Origin: an uncultured Clostridia bacterium
GTDB lineage: Bacteria; Bacillota; Clostridia; Christensenellales; Aristaeellaceae
NCBI GenBank assembly: GCA_947600345.1
Contig: CANQGC010000088.1
Span: 1-10,028 of the forward strand
Length of the DNA: 10,028 nt
Reading direction: 5' to 3'
Positions 1 through 5,464 of the stretch are shown here, piece after piece (position 1 is the stretch's first letter; every line of letters starts with the position of its first letter). Under the pieces are notes generated by a model, which did not search any database, was not told where the DNA came from, and worked only from the letters and a program-made list of their open reading frames with translations. A program made the translations under genes and the position numbers.

Positions 1-2
1 CT

Positions 3-77
3 GGGGCTACGCTGGGCGCTGCCCAGACCTGCCAAGGAACCTGAGGTTCCTTGGATTCTCCCTTCTGCTGCCGCGCT
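3..77 (+). repeat. Family B intergenic repeat, copy B1 (double hairpin plus conserved tail)
   Basis: This 75-bp element has three parts. The first is a CTGGGC (12-17) / GCCCAG (21-26) hairpin with loop GCT. The second is a perfect 10-bp hairpin, CCAAGGAACC (32-41), loop TGA (42-44), GGTTCCTTGG (45-54). The third is a conserved tail running to CTGCTGCCGCGCT at 77. The whole 75 bp is repeated exactly, in inverted orientation, at 9954-10028, and in diverged form at 8233-8306. There is no T-tract after the stems, so it is not a standard intrinsic terminator on either strand. I do not recognise the family. Confidence 0.85.
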
Positions 78-107
78 GTCCCGCCACGTCCTGTCGCCAA
101 AACGCAG

Positions 108-140
108 AAATCCAGCGCTCGGATCTATGGCGCTGGATTT
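108..140 (+). repeat. Family A hairpin, copy A1
   Basis: A perfect 11-bp stem, AAATCCAGCGC (108-118) and GCGCTGGATTT (130-140), encloses the 11-nt loop TCGGATCTATG. It is preceded by AACGCAG and followed by CGTCGC, flanks shared with other copies. It is the distal unit of a two-unit array downstream of the hydrolase gene (minus-strand sense). The loop is identical to those of copies A4 and A6, while the stem is different. Confidence 0.85.
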
Positions 141-179
141 CGTCGCTTCGTACTAAGCCTCCATCAGAAACGCACCGCA

Positions 180-214
180 GGACTCTGGGCCCATAATCTA
201 CGGGCCCAAAGTCC
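180..214 (+). repeat. Family A hairpin, copy A2
   Basis: The stem GGACT-c-TGGGCCC (180-192) pairs with GGGCCCA-a-AGTCC (202-214), with one mismatch (185/209). The loop is ATAATCTAC, a variant of the family loop. It is preceded by CAGAAACGCACCGCAG and followed by GTCGCC. It lies 73 nt centre to centre from A1. It is the unit nearest the hydrolase stop codon and has the GGACT stem base shared with A5 and A6. Confidence 0.8.
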
Positions 215-224
215 GTCGCCCATG

Positions 225-259
225 CGCGGCAGCAGATGGCCGCCGGCCCCGCCGGCCTA
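225..259 (-). repeat. GC-rich repeat abutting the hydrolase stop codon
   Basis: The sequence GCGGCAGCAGATGGCCGCCG and the following bases are almost the same as 3564-3596. They include an inverted repeat GCCGGC (242-247), CCC, GCCGGC (251-256). Read on the minus strand, the shared sequence begins with the TAG stop codon of the hydrolase and continues into the array. The same arrangement occurs at the end of the aldo/keto reductase gene, so the element border coincides with, or supplies, the stop codon. Confidence 0.7.
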
Positions 260-1231
260 GGAGTTCAGGTAGTTCATGAGGCGGGTCTGGAAGTCGTGGT
301 AGAAGGGCTTCTCGATCATCGCCACGTGAGAGGCGCCGGGGATGATCTCCAGCACCGAGCCCTCGGGCAGGCTGTCCAGGCAGGAGTTCACCATGTCGTA
401 GTTCATGTAGGGATCCTTGTCGCCGCAGATCACCAGCGTCGGCATCGGAATGGCGCTCAGGTCGATCAGCCGCTCGGAGGCGTCCACGCACAGGTCGCGG
501 CGGCCGCCGTTCGGGCTGTACTCGCCGTCGTAGTGCCAGCAGCTGGAGCAGTACATCTCGATAATCACGTGCTCCGCCACGCTCAGGTCAAAGCTGCCGT
601 CCTCCAGCTTCTGGAAGTCGTCGGCGGCGTGCGCCCAGTCGTTGTGATGGAACGCGTCGGTGACATCCGCCGCGCCCAGGCCACCCAGGATCGGGGCGTA
701 GAGCACCAGCTTGTTCACGTGCTCCGGATGATTCGCCACGAAGCGGCTCGAGGTCACCGTGCCCCAGCTCCAGCCCAGCACGTCGATCTTGTCCAGGCCG
801 GTCTCCGAGCAGATCAGCTCCACCGCCGCATTGATGTCCTCGGCGGCGTAGTCGGAGTCGGGCATGAAGCCGTCCTCCACGGCACCGGACTGGCCGTAGC
901 CGGCCACGTCCACGCGCCACACGGCGTAGCCCTGGCGGGCCAGGAAGCGAACCAGGCTGTAGTCCTCGTAGTCCATGTCGAACTCGTGGGAGGAGTAGGT
1001 CAGGCCGTGCACCAGCAGGATGCTCTTCGCGGCTTCGTCGCCCTCGACGGCGATGCGGTCCAGGTGCAGCGCGATGCCGTTGCGCTCCAGCGGGTATTCG
1101 TCGTAAGTGTAGGATACGGCGGCGTCCTCGGCGGGCGCCTCGGCGGCGGCCTCCGCATAGCCCGCGGTCGCGCAGGCGATCATCATTACGGCCAGCAGCA
1201 GCGCCAGCAGGCGGGAAGAGAATTTCTTCAT
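257..1231 (-). CDS. Secreted alpha/beta-fold hydrolase
   Basis: The start is the ATG at 1231, 8 codons inside the longest frame, because AGGAAGG lies about 7 nt upstream and a typical signal peptide follows directly. Product of 324 residues. Residues 1-28 form a signal peptide: KK, then a run of Leu/Ala/Met, then an AEA cleavage site; MIAC at 17-20 is a poor lipobox, so signal peptidase I is more likely. Alpha/beta-hydrolase features are visible: HGL (75-77) for the oxyanion hole, GWSWG (153-157) with nucleophile Ser155, a GDKD segment with acid Asp273 (or Asp271), and His302 in GASH. The length is usual for a single-domain hydrolase of the lysophospholipase/esterase type; the substrate cannot be read from sequence. 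It is expected to act outside the membrane. It is a single-gene unit with its own promoter (1268-1295), and a repeat array begins at its stop codon. Confidence 0.9.
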   Translation of the reverse strand: MKKFSSRLLALLLAVMMIACATAGYAEAAAEAPAEDAAVSYTYDEYPLERNGIALHLDRIAVEGDEAAKSILLVHGLTYSSHEFDMDYEDYSLVRFLARQGYAVWRVDVAGYGQSGAVEDGFMPDSDYAAEDINAAVELICSETGLDKIDVLGWSWGTVTSSRFVANHPEHVNKLVLYAPILGGLGAADVTDAFHHNDWAHAADDFQKLEDGSFDLSVAEHVIIEMYCSSCWHYDGEYSPNGGRRDLCVDASERLIDLSAIPMPTLVICGDKDPYMNYDMVNSCLDSLPEGSVLEIIPGASHVAMIEKPFYHDFQTRLMNYLNS

Positions 1232-1267
1232 GGGTTTACCTTCCTTTCTTTCCATAGGATGTTCATG

Positions 1268-1295
1268 ATTCTAAACCTTTTCCCGAAATCCGCAA
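1268..1295 (-). promoter_or_regulatory. Candidate sigma-A promoter of the hydrolase gene
   Basis: On the minus strand TTGCGG (1290-1295) and TAGAAT (1268-1273) are separated by 16 bp. Transcription would begin near 1261, about 30 nt before the ATG at 1231, leaving room for the strong AGGAAGG site. The spacer contains CGGATTTCGGG, also present in the sigma-gene promoter region. Confidence 0.55.
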
Positions 1296-1327
1296 GCATT
1301 CTTTCGTTAAGGGAAAAACTTTATCGC

Positions 1328-1369
1328 AAAAATAACGAACGATGATAGCTATATATGCATCATCGTTCG
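1328..1369 (-). terminator. Intrinsic terminator of the sigma/anti-sigma unit
   Basis: An 11-bp perfect stem, CGAACGATGAT (1336-1346) and ATCATCGTTCG (1359-1369), has a 12-nt AT-rich loop. On the minus strand it is followed by TTATTTTT (1335-1328). This is a classical Rho-independent layout 100 nt after the anti-sigma stop codon, just before the hydrolase promoter. On the plus strand the stem is followed by only CTTTTC, so termination is mainly expected for minus-strand transcripts. Confidence 0.75.
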
Positions 1370-1468
1370 CTTTTCGGGCCACATCATGCAGAATCCGGCC
1401 GCAATCGCGGCAATTCGTGAATAATCACCCTTGCATCAATTCGAAAATCTTTCGGTACCAACTGTGAC

Positions 1469-2326
1469 TCAGGAGCTGGCGGCCTCGAGCCTCTCCGGCG
1501 CTGCCTCGGGCGCCAGCGCCAGCAGGCGCTTCAGCGGCACCTCCCCGGGCGCGCTCAGCTCCACCTCCAGGGCGAAATCGCCGAAGCTCTGGCGCAGGTT
1601 GAGGCTGTGGCTGCCGTCGTCGTTCACGATGTGCAGCGCCGATTCCCAGCCGGGGAGCGCGAGCGCCTCAAAGCCGCCGGTCACGAAGTAGCCGTCCGCC
1701 TGATCCGAAGCTTCAACCCTCCGCGCCGCATATTGCACGCCGCGCCCCTCCGCGTCGCGGACGCACAGCGAGATTTCTTCCACATTCTCCGCCGTGGGCC
1801 GGGGCGTACCGTACTTGTACAGCGTGCCGCCGTCCAGCCGCAGAATTTCGCGGGGCGAACCCTCCGGCTCCGTGAACGCGCTGATTCCCTCGGCGGCGTC
1901 GCCCTCGGCCAGCCGGGGCGCGGGGAGCGCGCTCCCCTCCAGCAGCGCGTTCAGCGCGCCGATGCCCTCCAGCGCCCAGGGGGTGCGCATCCCCCTGCTA
2001 CCGCTCTCCGAGACGAACGTCCAGCTTGCGCCCTCGGGGATGCCCGCGAAGGGATCACCGCCGGGCGCGGGTTCGGGCGTGGCCGCGATTTCCAGCATCC
2101 CCTCCTCCGGCTCAAAGCTGCCGTCGGGATGCGCGATGCCGCGCAGGTATTGGGTCGCCGCCACGGCGGTGGCGGTCAGTAGTGCCGCGATCAGCGCGGC
2201 GGCGATCGCCGCGGCAAACTTGCCTCTCTTCTTCACTTCTCTTTCCTCCAATCGTTCGAGCGTCTGTTCCACGCGGAGATGAAACCCCGCGGGCGTCGGC
2301 GGAAACGGATCTCTGATGATGCTCAC
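1469..2326 (-). CDS. Single-pass membrane protein, probable anti-sigma partner of the ECF sigma factor
   Basis: The chosen start is GTG at 2326. It overlaps the sigma-gene stop (GTGA) and has AGAGGAGG about 8 nt upstream, inside the end of the sigma gene; the longer in-frame extension lies wholly within that gene. The product has 285 residues: a cytoplasmic N-terminus of about 35 residues (amphipathic RVEQTLERLEERE at 18-30), basic KKRGK, one Ala/Leu-rich membrane segment (about 37-58), and an extracellular domain of about 225 residues rich in Ala, Glu, Gly and Pro. This N-in topology and translational coupling to an ECF sigma gene fit a membrane anti-sigma factor that holds the sigma factor until an external signal. 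I see no HxxxCxxC zinc anti-sigma motif and do not recognise the extracellular domain, so the role rests on context. Many gut Clostridia carry such pairs. Confidence 0.8.
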   Translation of the reverse strand: MSIIRDPFPPTPAGFHLRVEQTLERLEEREVKKRGKFAAAIAAALIAALLTATAVAATQYLRGIAHPDGSFEPEEGMLEIAATPEPAPGGDPFAGIPEGASWTFVSESGSRGMRTPWALEGIGALNALLEGSALPAPRLAEGDAAEGISAFTEPEGSPREILRLDGGTLYKYGTPRPTAENVEEISLCVRDAEGRGVQYAARRVEASDQADGYFVTGGFEALALPGWESALHIVNDDGSHSLNLRQSFGDFALEVELSAPGEVPLKRLLALAPEAAPERLEAASS

Positions 2327-2784
2327 GTGCGGGCCTCCTCTCCCAGTTGTCGCTTGAGCAGCGCGCGCCCCTGATTCAGCCGCCACTTCACCGTGCCCTC
2401 CGGCAGGCGCAGCAGTTCGGCAGTTTCACGCACGCTGTAGCCCTCGACGTAGTGCAGTTCCAGGACGATGCGATGCTTCGGCGGCAGCGCCTGCAGTGCG
2501 TCCATCAGCTCGCCGGACGGCTCCTCGGCGCGAATCTCCTCCGAGAGCTCCAGCGCGTTCGGCCGCCTGCGCGCCAGCCTGCGGCATTCGTTGATCAGTA
2601 TGCGAATCAGCCAGGTTTCAAAGAACCGCTCCTCCCGCAGCCCATCCAGCCGCGCCCAGGCCCGAAGCAGCGCCTCCTGCACCGCGTCCTCGCAGTCCGC
2701 ATCGCAGTTGAGCAGCGTCCGCGCCACGCGGTACAGCCTGCGCTCGCAGCCGCGCACCCGCTCAGCAAACTCCTCCCTCCGCAT
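2323..2784 (-). CDS. ECF-type RNA polymerase sigma factor (sigma-70 family)
   Basis: The start is the ATG at 2784, behind GGGAGGTGA at about 5 nt; the nine-codon longer frame has no ribosome binding site and would encroach on the promoter. Product of 153 residues, usual for ECF factors, which have only regions 2 and 4. Region 2 spans about residues 5-72, with the DCEDAVQEALLRAWARLD stretch (30-47) that contacts core polymerase and ETWLIRILINECRR (56-69) that recognises the -10 element. Region 4 spans about 98-147, with LPPKHRIVLELHYVEGYS and the helix-turn-helix VRETAELLRLPEGTVKWRL (118-136) that contacts the -35 element. It is cotranscribed with, and overlaps by 4 bp, the membrane protein gene downstream, its likely antagonist. 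A candidate ECF-type promoter just upstream suggests autoregulation. Confidence 0.93.
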   Translation of the reverse strand: MRREEFAERVRGCERRLYRVARTLLNCDADCEDAVQEALLRAWARLDGLREERFFETWLIRILINECRRLARRRPNALELSEEIRAEEPSGELMDALQALPPKHRIVLELHYVEGYSVRETAELLRLPEGTVKWRLNQGRALLKRQLGEEART

Positions 2785-2814
2785 CGCTTCACCTCCCTCG
2801 CACCGGTACACCTG

Positions 2815-2841
2815 TTAGACCCGAAATCCGGGCGAAAGGTT
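2815..2841 (-). promoter_or_regulatory. Candidate ECF-type (autoregulated) promoter of the sigma gene
   Basis: On the minus strand the sequence reads CCAACCTTT, with AACC at 2838-2841, then 17 nt, then GTCTAA at 2815-2820. An AACC -35 core with a GTC-type -10 about 16-17 nt away is the form commonly used by ECF sigma factors, not the TTGACA/TATAAT form. The start point would fall near 2808, about 25 nt before the ATG. The spacer contains a small CCCG/CGGG inverted repeat. Autoregulation is inferred from the position in front of an ECF gene. Confidence 0.55.
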
Positions 2842-2855
2842 GGCTTCGCGCAAAA

Positions 2856-2876
2856 TATTGCATCGCGTATTGCAAT
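2856..2876. promoter_or_regulatory. Candidate operator: direct TATTGCA repeats
   Basis: TATTGCA occurs at 2856-2862 and 2868-2874, 12 bp apart start to start, so roughly on one helical face. The second copy forms the palindrome ATTGCAAT (2869-2876). It overlaps the -35 region of the plus-strand promoter. BrnA antitoxins bind DNA and repress their own promoters, so this is a plausible binding site, on position only. Confidence 0.3.
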
Positions 2877-2898
2877 TTGGAATACAGAATGCTAGAAT
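2870..2898 (+). promoter_or_regulatory. Sigma-A promoter of the brnTA remnant
   Basis: TTGCAA (2870-2875) and TAGAAT (2893-2898) are separated by exactly 17 bp, a close match to the vegetative consensus. The start point would be near 2905, immediately before the truncated toxin frame. It is divergent from the sigma-gene promoter, with about 30 bp between the two. Confidence 0.65.
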
Positions 2899-2921
2899 GG
2901 CGCTAAAGGAAACTATGATCT

Positions 2922-3056
2922 TTGGGCAAGGTCGGCAGAGTACTATTCGTCGTCTGCGCCTTTCGTCAGGGAAACGCGGTGCGCATGATTTCGGCGAGGC
3001 TGGCGACGGTTCCCGAGAAAGCGAGGTATGAGCATGGTGCAGATGAAGTTGAATGA
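2922..3056 (+). pseudogene. brnT: Truncated BrnT toxin (C-terminal 44 residues only)
   Basis: The frame beginning at TTG 2922 encodes MGKVGRVLFVV, then CAFRQGNAVRMISARLAT, then VPEKARYEHGADEVE. This matches the C-terminal half of BrnT (RelE-like ribonuclease toxin): the GxxLFVV strand followed by RMISARLAT and a PEKxRYE tail. Full-length BrnT has about 90-100 residues; the N-terminal half is missing. In-frame stops at 2904 and 2916 exclude extension, and no other upstream frame resembles BrnT, so this is a 5' deletion and not a simple frameshift. The end overlaps the brnA start, as in intact brnTA operons. A TTG start with AAAGGA 11 nt upstream could in principle express the fragment. Inactive toxin is expected. 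Confidence 0.72.
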
Positions 3057-3336
3057 GCTGGACCCGGCGCTCACCGCCGAGGAGGAGCGCGAGCTGGAGG
3101 CGGCGGAGCAGCGCCAGCCTGCCTTTGACGCGGACAGCCCCGAGATGACGCCGGAGATGCTCGCGCAGTTCAAGCGGATGAACCGCGAAGCGCGAAACAA
3201 ACAGACCGTATCGCTGCGCCTGTCCCCGAAGACGCTCTCCAAGGCGAAGGCCTACGGCAAGGGCTACACCGCGTTCCTGAGCCGCCTGCTCGACGAAGCC
3301 ATCAACGACGAAGCCCTCGTCCGCAAGTGCATCTAG
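3034..3336 (+). CDS. brnA: BrnA-family antitoxin, orphaned from its toxin
   Basis: The ATG at 3034 is preferred because GAGG lies 7 nt upstream; the ATG at 3028 (two codons longer) has its AGG only 1 nt away. The product has about 100 residues. The N-terminal half is acidic (EEERELEAAE) and carries DSPEMTPEMLAQFKRMNREA, the conserved lead-in of the BrnA/DUF4415 family. The C-terminal part, KQTVSLRLSPKTLSKAKAYG then KGYTAFLSRLLDEAI, is the ribbon-helix-helix DNA-binding region. Antitoxins of this type neutralise BrnT and repress the brnTA promoter. The start overlaps the end of the brnT frame by 23 bp. With brnT cut to its C-terminus, the antitoxin is probably retained as a regulator or anti-addiction protein, or is decaying. 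It is the only intact plus-strand gene in the window. Confidence 0.82.
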   Translation: MVQMKLNELDPALTAEEERELEAAEQRQPAFDADSPEMTPEMLAQFKRMNREARNKQTVSLRLSPKTLSKAKAYGKGYTAFLSRLLDEAINDEALVRKCI

Positions 3337-3367
3337 CATCCAACCTCAATCCCATCCCCAAACGCAG

Positions 3368-3398
3368 AAATCCTGCCCATGATCTACAGGCAGGATTT
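3368..3398 (+). repeat. Family A hairpin, copy A3
   Basis: A perfect 10-bp stem, AAATCCTGCC (3368-3377) and GGCAGGATTT (3389-3398), encloses the 11-nt loop CATGATCTACA. It is preceded by AACGCAG and followed by CGTCCATCC. It is the first unit of a three-unit array between the convergent ends of brnA and the aldo/keto reductase gene. Its AAATCC stem base is shared with A1, also the outermost unit of its array. Confidence 0.85.
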
Positions 3399-3444
3399 CG
3401 TCCATCCGTTCTTAGAGTGCATTCCACTTCAGAACCAAACGGTA

Positions 3445-3479
3445 GGCTTCCGCCCCTCGGATCTATGGGGGCGGAAGCC
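3445..3479 (+). repeat. Family A hairpin, copy A4
   Basis: A perfect 12-bp stem, GGCTTCCGCCCC (3445-3456) and GGGGCGGAAGCC (3468-3479), encloses the 11-nt loop TCGGATCTATG. The upstream linker contains CAGAACCAAACGGTA and the downstream sequence is GTGCTTTGAAC. It is the middle unit, 79 nt from A3 and 73 nt from A5, centre to centre. Confidence 0.87.
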
Positions 3480-3516
3480 GTGCTTTGAACAAACGAAACT
3501 ACAGAAACGCAACGCA

Positions 3517-3553
3517 GGACTTCCAGCGGTCGGCCTTATGCCGCTGGAAGTCC
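3517..3553 (+). repeat. Family A hairpin, copy A5
   Basis: A perfect 13-bp stem, GGACTTCCAGCGG (3517-3529) and CCGCTGGAAGTCC (3541-3553), encloses the loop TCGGCCTTATG, a variant of the family loop. It is preceded by CAGAAACGCAACGCA and followed by GTCGCTCC. It is the unit nearest the stop codon of the aldo/keto reductase gene and has the GGACT stem base typical of that position. Confidence 0.87.
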
Positions 3554-3563
3554 GTCGCTCCAG

Positions 3564-3596
3564 TGCGGCAGCATATGGCCGCCGGCCCGCCGGCTA
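3564..3596 (-). repeat. GC-rich repeat abutting the aldo/keto reductase stop codon
   Basis: Nearly identical to 225-259: GCGGCAGCATATGGCCGCCG, then two GCCGGC palindromes (3581-3586 and 3589-3594). The second includes the first base of the minus-strand TAG stop (3594-3596). The two copies differ by a few substitutions and one-base indels. Confidence 0.7.
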
Positions 3597-4790
3597 CCAC
3601 GGCTTCCACAGGCGGAGCACTCCGCTGGCGAGGCGGAAGATGGGGGTTTCGAGCTCCTTGGAGACCTCCTTCAGTTTCTCGCGGATGGGCAGGGACTGGG
3701 GGCAGTGGCGCTCGCACTTGCCGCAGCCCACGCAGCGGGAGGCGGTGCCTGGGTTCTTGCGCACGGCCGTCACCTGCCAGTACTCCTTCATCGCGCCAAA
3801 CTTGCCCTCGATCTCGATCTCGTTCAGGCAGCGGAAGCTCGCCGGGATGTCCACGCCCTGGGGGCACGGCATGCAGTAGCCGCAGCCCGTGCAGCCCACG
3901 CGAATCTTGCCGTTCAGGTCGGCCTTCACGCCCTCGATCAGCGCGAAATCCTCCGGCGTGAGCGTGCCCATGCCCGAGCGCCCCGCCGCGCGCAGGTTCT
4001 CCTCCACCATCGGCAAGCTGTTCATGCCCGACAGCGTCACCGCGATGCCCGGCTGATCCCACAGCCACTGGAACGCCCACTCCGCAGCCGACCATCCTCG
4101 GGGGTTCGCTTCGATGCGCTCCCGCGCCTCCTTCGGCAGCAGGTTCACCAATCTTCCGCCGCGCAGCGGCTCCATGATGATCACCGGCACGCCCTTCGCC
4201 CGCGCTGCCTCCAGGCCGCGCCGCCCCGCCTGGCTGTGCTCGTCCATGTAGTTGTACTGGATCTGGCAGAACTCCCAGTCGTAAGCGTTCAATACCTCCA
4301 GGAAGATGTCCGTGCTGCCGTGGAAGGAGAAGCCGATGTGGCGAATCTGCCCGCTGGCCTTCTTCTCCGCGATCCACTCCCGGATGCCCAGCGCCTCCAG
4401 CTTGCGCCAGGAGCCGGCATCGGTGATCATGTGCATCAGGTAGTAGTCGATGTGATCGGTGCGCAGCCGGGAGAGCTCCTCCTGGAAGGTCTTTTCGATG
4501 CCCGCGCGGGACTTGATCAGGTACTGGGGCAGCTTCGTGGCCAGGTAGACCCGATCTCGAGCGTGGTTCCGCTCGAGAATCTGCCCCACGGCGGCCTCGC
4601 TGCCGGGGTAGATGTAGGCGGTGTCCAGATAGTTGACGCCGCCGTCGATGGCGGCCATCAGCTCGCGCTCGGCCTTGTCGATGTCGATGCCGCCGCCCTT
4701 GCGGGTGAAGCGCATGCAGCCGTAGCCCAGCGCCGAGAGCATGTCCCCGCCCGCACCGGGACGGTATTGCATCTTCGGATTCAGTTCCAC
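3594..4790 (-). CDS. Aldo/keto reductase fused to a C-terminal ferredoxin-like domain (two 4Fe-4S motifs)
   Basis: The start is GTG at 4790, overlapping the upstream gene by 10 bp; AAGGGGG lies 7 nt before it, and the first ATG, six codons on, has no ribosome binding site. 398 residues. The aldo/keto reductase barrel covers about 8-285 with the catalytic tetrad visible: Asp56 and Tyr59/Tyr61 in LDTAYIYPG, Lys86 in LATKLP, His120 in YYLMHM. The C-terminal region has C300-C303-C306-C309-Pro (CTGCGYCMPCP) and C353-C356-C359-C363-Pro (CVGCGKC...HCP), each a complete 4Fe-4S ligand set. This is a common anaerobe architecture that suggests coupling of NAD(P)H or ferredoxin electrons to carbonyl reduction; the substrate is unknown. 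It is the last gene of the five-gene operon, translationally coupled to the nitroreductase, so the two may share electron transfer. A repeat array begins at its stop codon. Confidence 0.93.
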   Translation of the reverse strand: MELNPKMQYRPGAGGDMLSALGYGCMRFTRKGGGIDIDKAERELMAAIDGGVNYLDTAYIYPGSEAAVGQILERNHARDRVYLATKLPQYLIKSRAGIEKTFQEELSRLRTDHIDYYLMHMITDAGSWRKLEALGIREWIAEKKASGQIRHIGFSFHGSTDIFLEVLNAYDWEFCQIQYNYMDEHSQAGRRGLEAARAKGVPVIIMEPLRGGRLVNLLPKEARERIEANPRGWSAAEWAFQWLWDQPGIAVTLSGMNSLPMVEENLRAAGRSGMGTLTPEDFALIEGVKADLNGKIRVGCTGCGYCMPCPQGVDIPASFRCLNEIEIEGKFGAMKEYWQVTAVRKNPGTASRCVGCGKCERHCPQSLPIREKLKEVSKELETPIFRLASGVLRLWKPW

Positions 4791-5449
4791 TGCCAGTCCC
4801 CCTTCCCCGCGCCGAGCTCGAAGTGGAGCCTGGCGATGCCCAGGTCGACGTTCGAGAACGGGCCCCTGTCCGTGGTGGCCCGCACGCGATCGCCGTCCAT
4901 GAGTTCAAACTTGAACTTCTGCTGGTTGATGGCCGTGGGCGCCAGCAGCGCGCAGTCCACGCCGCGTCGGAACCAATCCGGCGCGCCTTCGCCGTTGACC
5001 GTCACCTCAGCGTAGCCCTTCGATTTGTGCGGCTTGCCCTGGCTCCTGCCGTAGCCCAGCGCCACGACCAGAGCGAGCCGCTCGCCGGGGCGCACCTCCG
5101 CCGAACACTTGCCGGGCTTGTAGCTTCCGCCCACCCAGCAGCTGTTCACGCCGCGCGCCTGGGCCTCGAGCACGAGCTTCTCGCCCCAGTAGCCGCACTT
5201 CTCATCGAGCGCCGCGTCATCCGGGCCGACCAGCGCCAGGTAGCTGCGCACGCCGGAGAGCCAGCCGATCTTCGAGAGCAGTCCGCCGAAGGGCGCGGGG
5301 TCGTCGGCCATCAGCTGCATGCGCAGCCCGCTCTCCGCGTTGTACTGCGCGACCAGCGCCTGAAGCTCCGCGAGCGTCGCGGGGTCGATGGGTCTGTCGA
5401 GAAAACTGCGCACGCTGTGGCGCGCCTGAACCGCCTCCATCACATTCAT
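4781..5449 (-). CDS. Nitroreductase-family flavoprotein
   Basis: The ATG at 5449 is chosen because GGAGG lies 8 nt upstream; a GTG five codons earlier has no such site. 222 residues. The N-terminal RHSVRSF (10-16) is the FMN phosphate-binding signature of nitroreductases. GVNSCWVGGSYKPGKC (100-115) and APTAINQQKFKFEL (170-183) match the two-halved arrangement of the TM1586-like nitroreductase domain, in which a short protein contains two internally related halves. These enzymes are FMN-dependent NAD(P)H oxidoreductases; the natural substrate is often unknown. It starts 15 nt after the MATE stop and overlaps the downstream aldo/keto reductase by 10 bp, so it is part of one operon. Confidence 0.9.
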   Translation of the reverse strand: MNVMEAVQARHSVRSFLDRPIDPATLAELQALVAQYNAESGLRMQLMADDPAPFGGLLSKIGWLSGVRSYLALVGPDDAALDEKCGYWGEKLVLEAQARGVNSCWVGGSYKPGKCSAEVRPGERLALVVALGYGRSQGKPHKSKGYAEVTVNGEGAPDWFRRGVDCALLAPTAINQQKFKFELMDGDRVRATTDRGPFSNVDLGIARLHFELGAGKGDWQWN

Positions 5450-5464
5450 AGAATTCGCCTCCAC

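Noticed and set aside
236..1345. Plus-strand frame of 369 codons opposite the hydrolase
   Set aside because: Antisense shadow of the hydrolase gene with low-complexity composition and no recognisable domain.
1398..1411. GCCGC/GCGGC hairpin just after the anti-sigma gene as its terminator
   Set aside because: Only 5 bp and no T-tract; the 11-bp stem with TTATTTTT at 1328-1369 is far better.
2840..3031. Plus-strand 63-codon frame upstream of brnA
   Set aside because: It runs across the promoter and out of frame over the BrnT-like segment; the frame shifted by one encodes recognisable BrnT sequence, so this one is a shadow.
101..3560. The repeat arrays as a CRISPR array
   Set aside because: Units are 73-79 nt apart, the most conserved part is an 11-nt loop, and the variable part is self-complementary stem and not a spacer. 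There are no cas genes.
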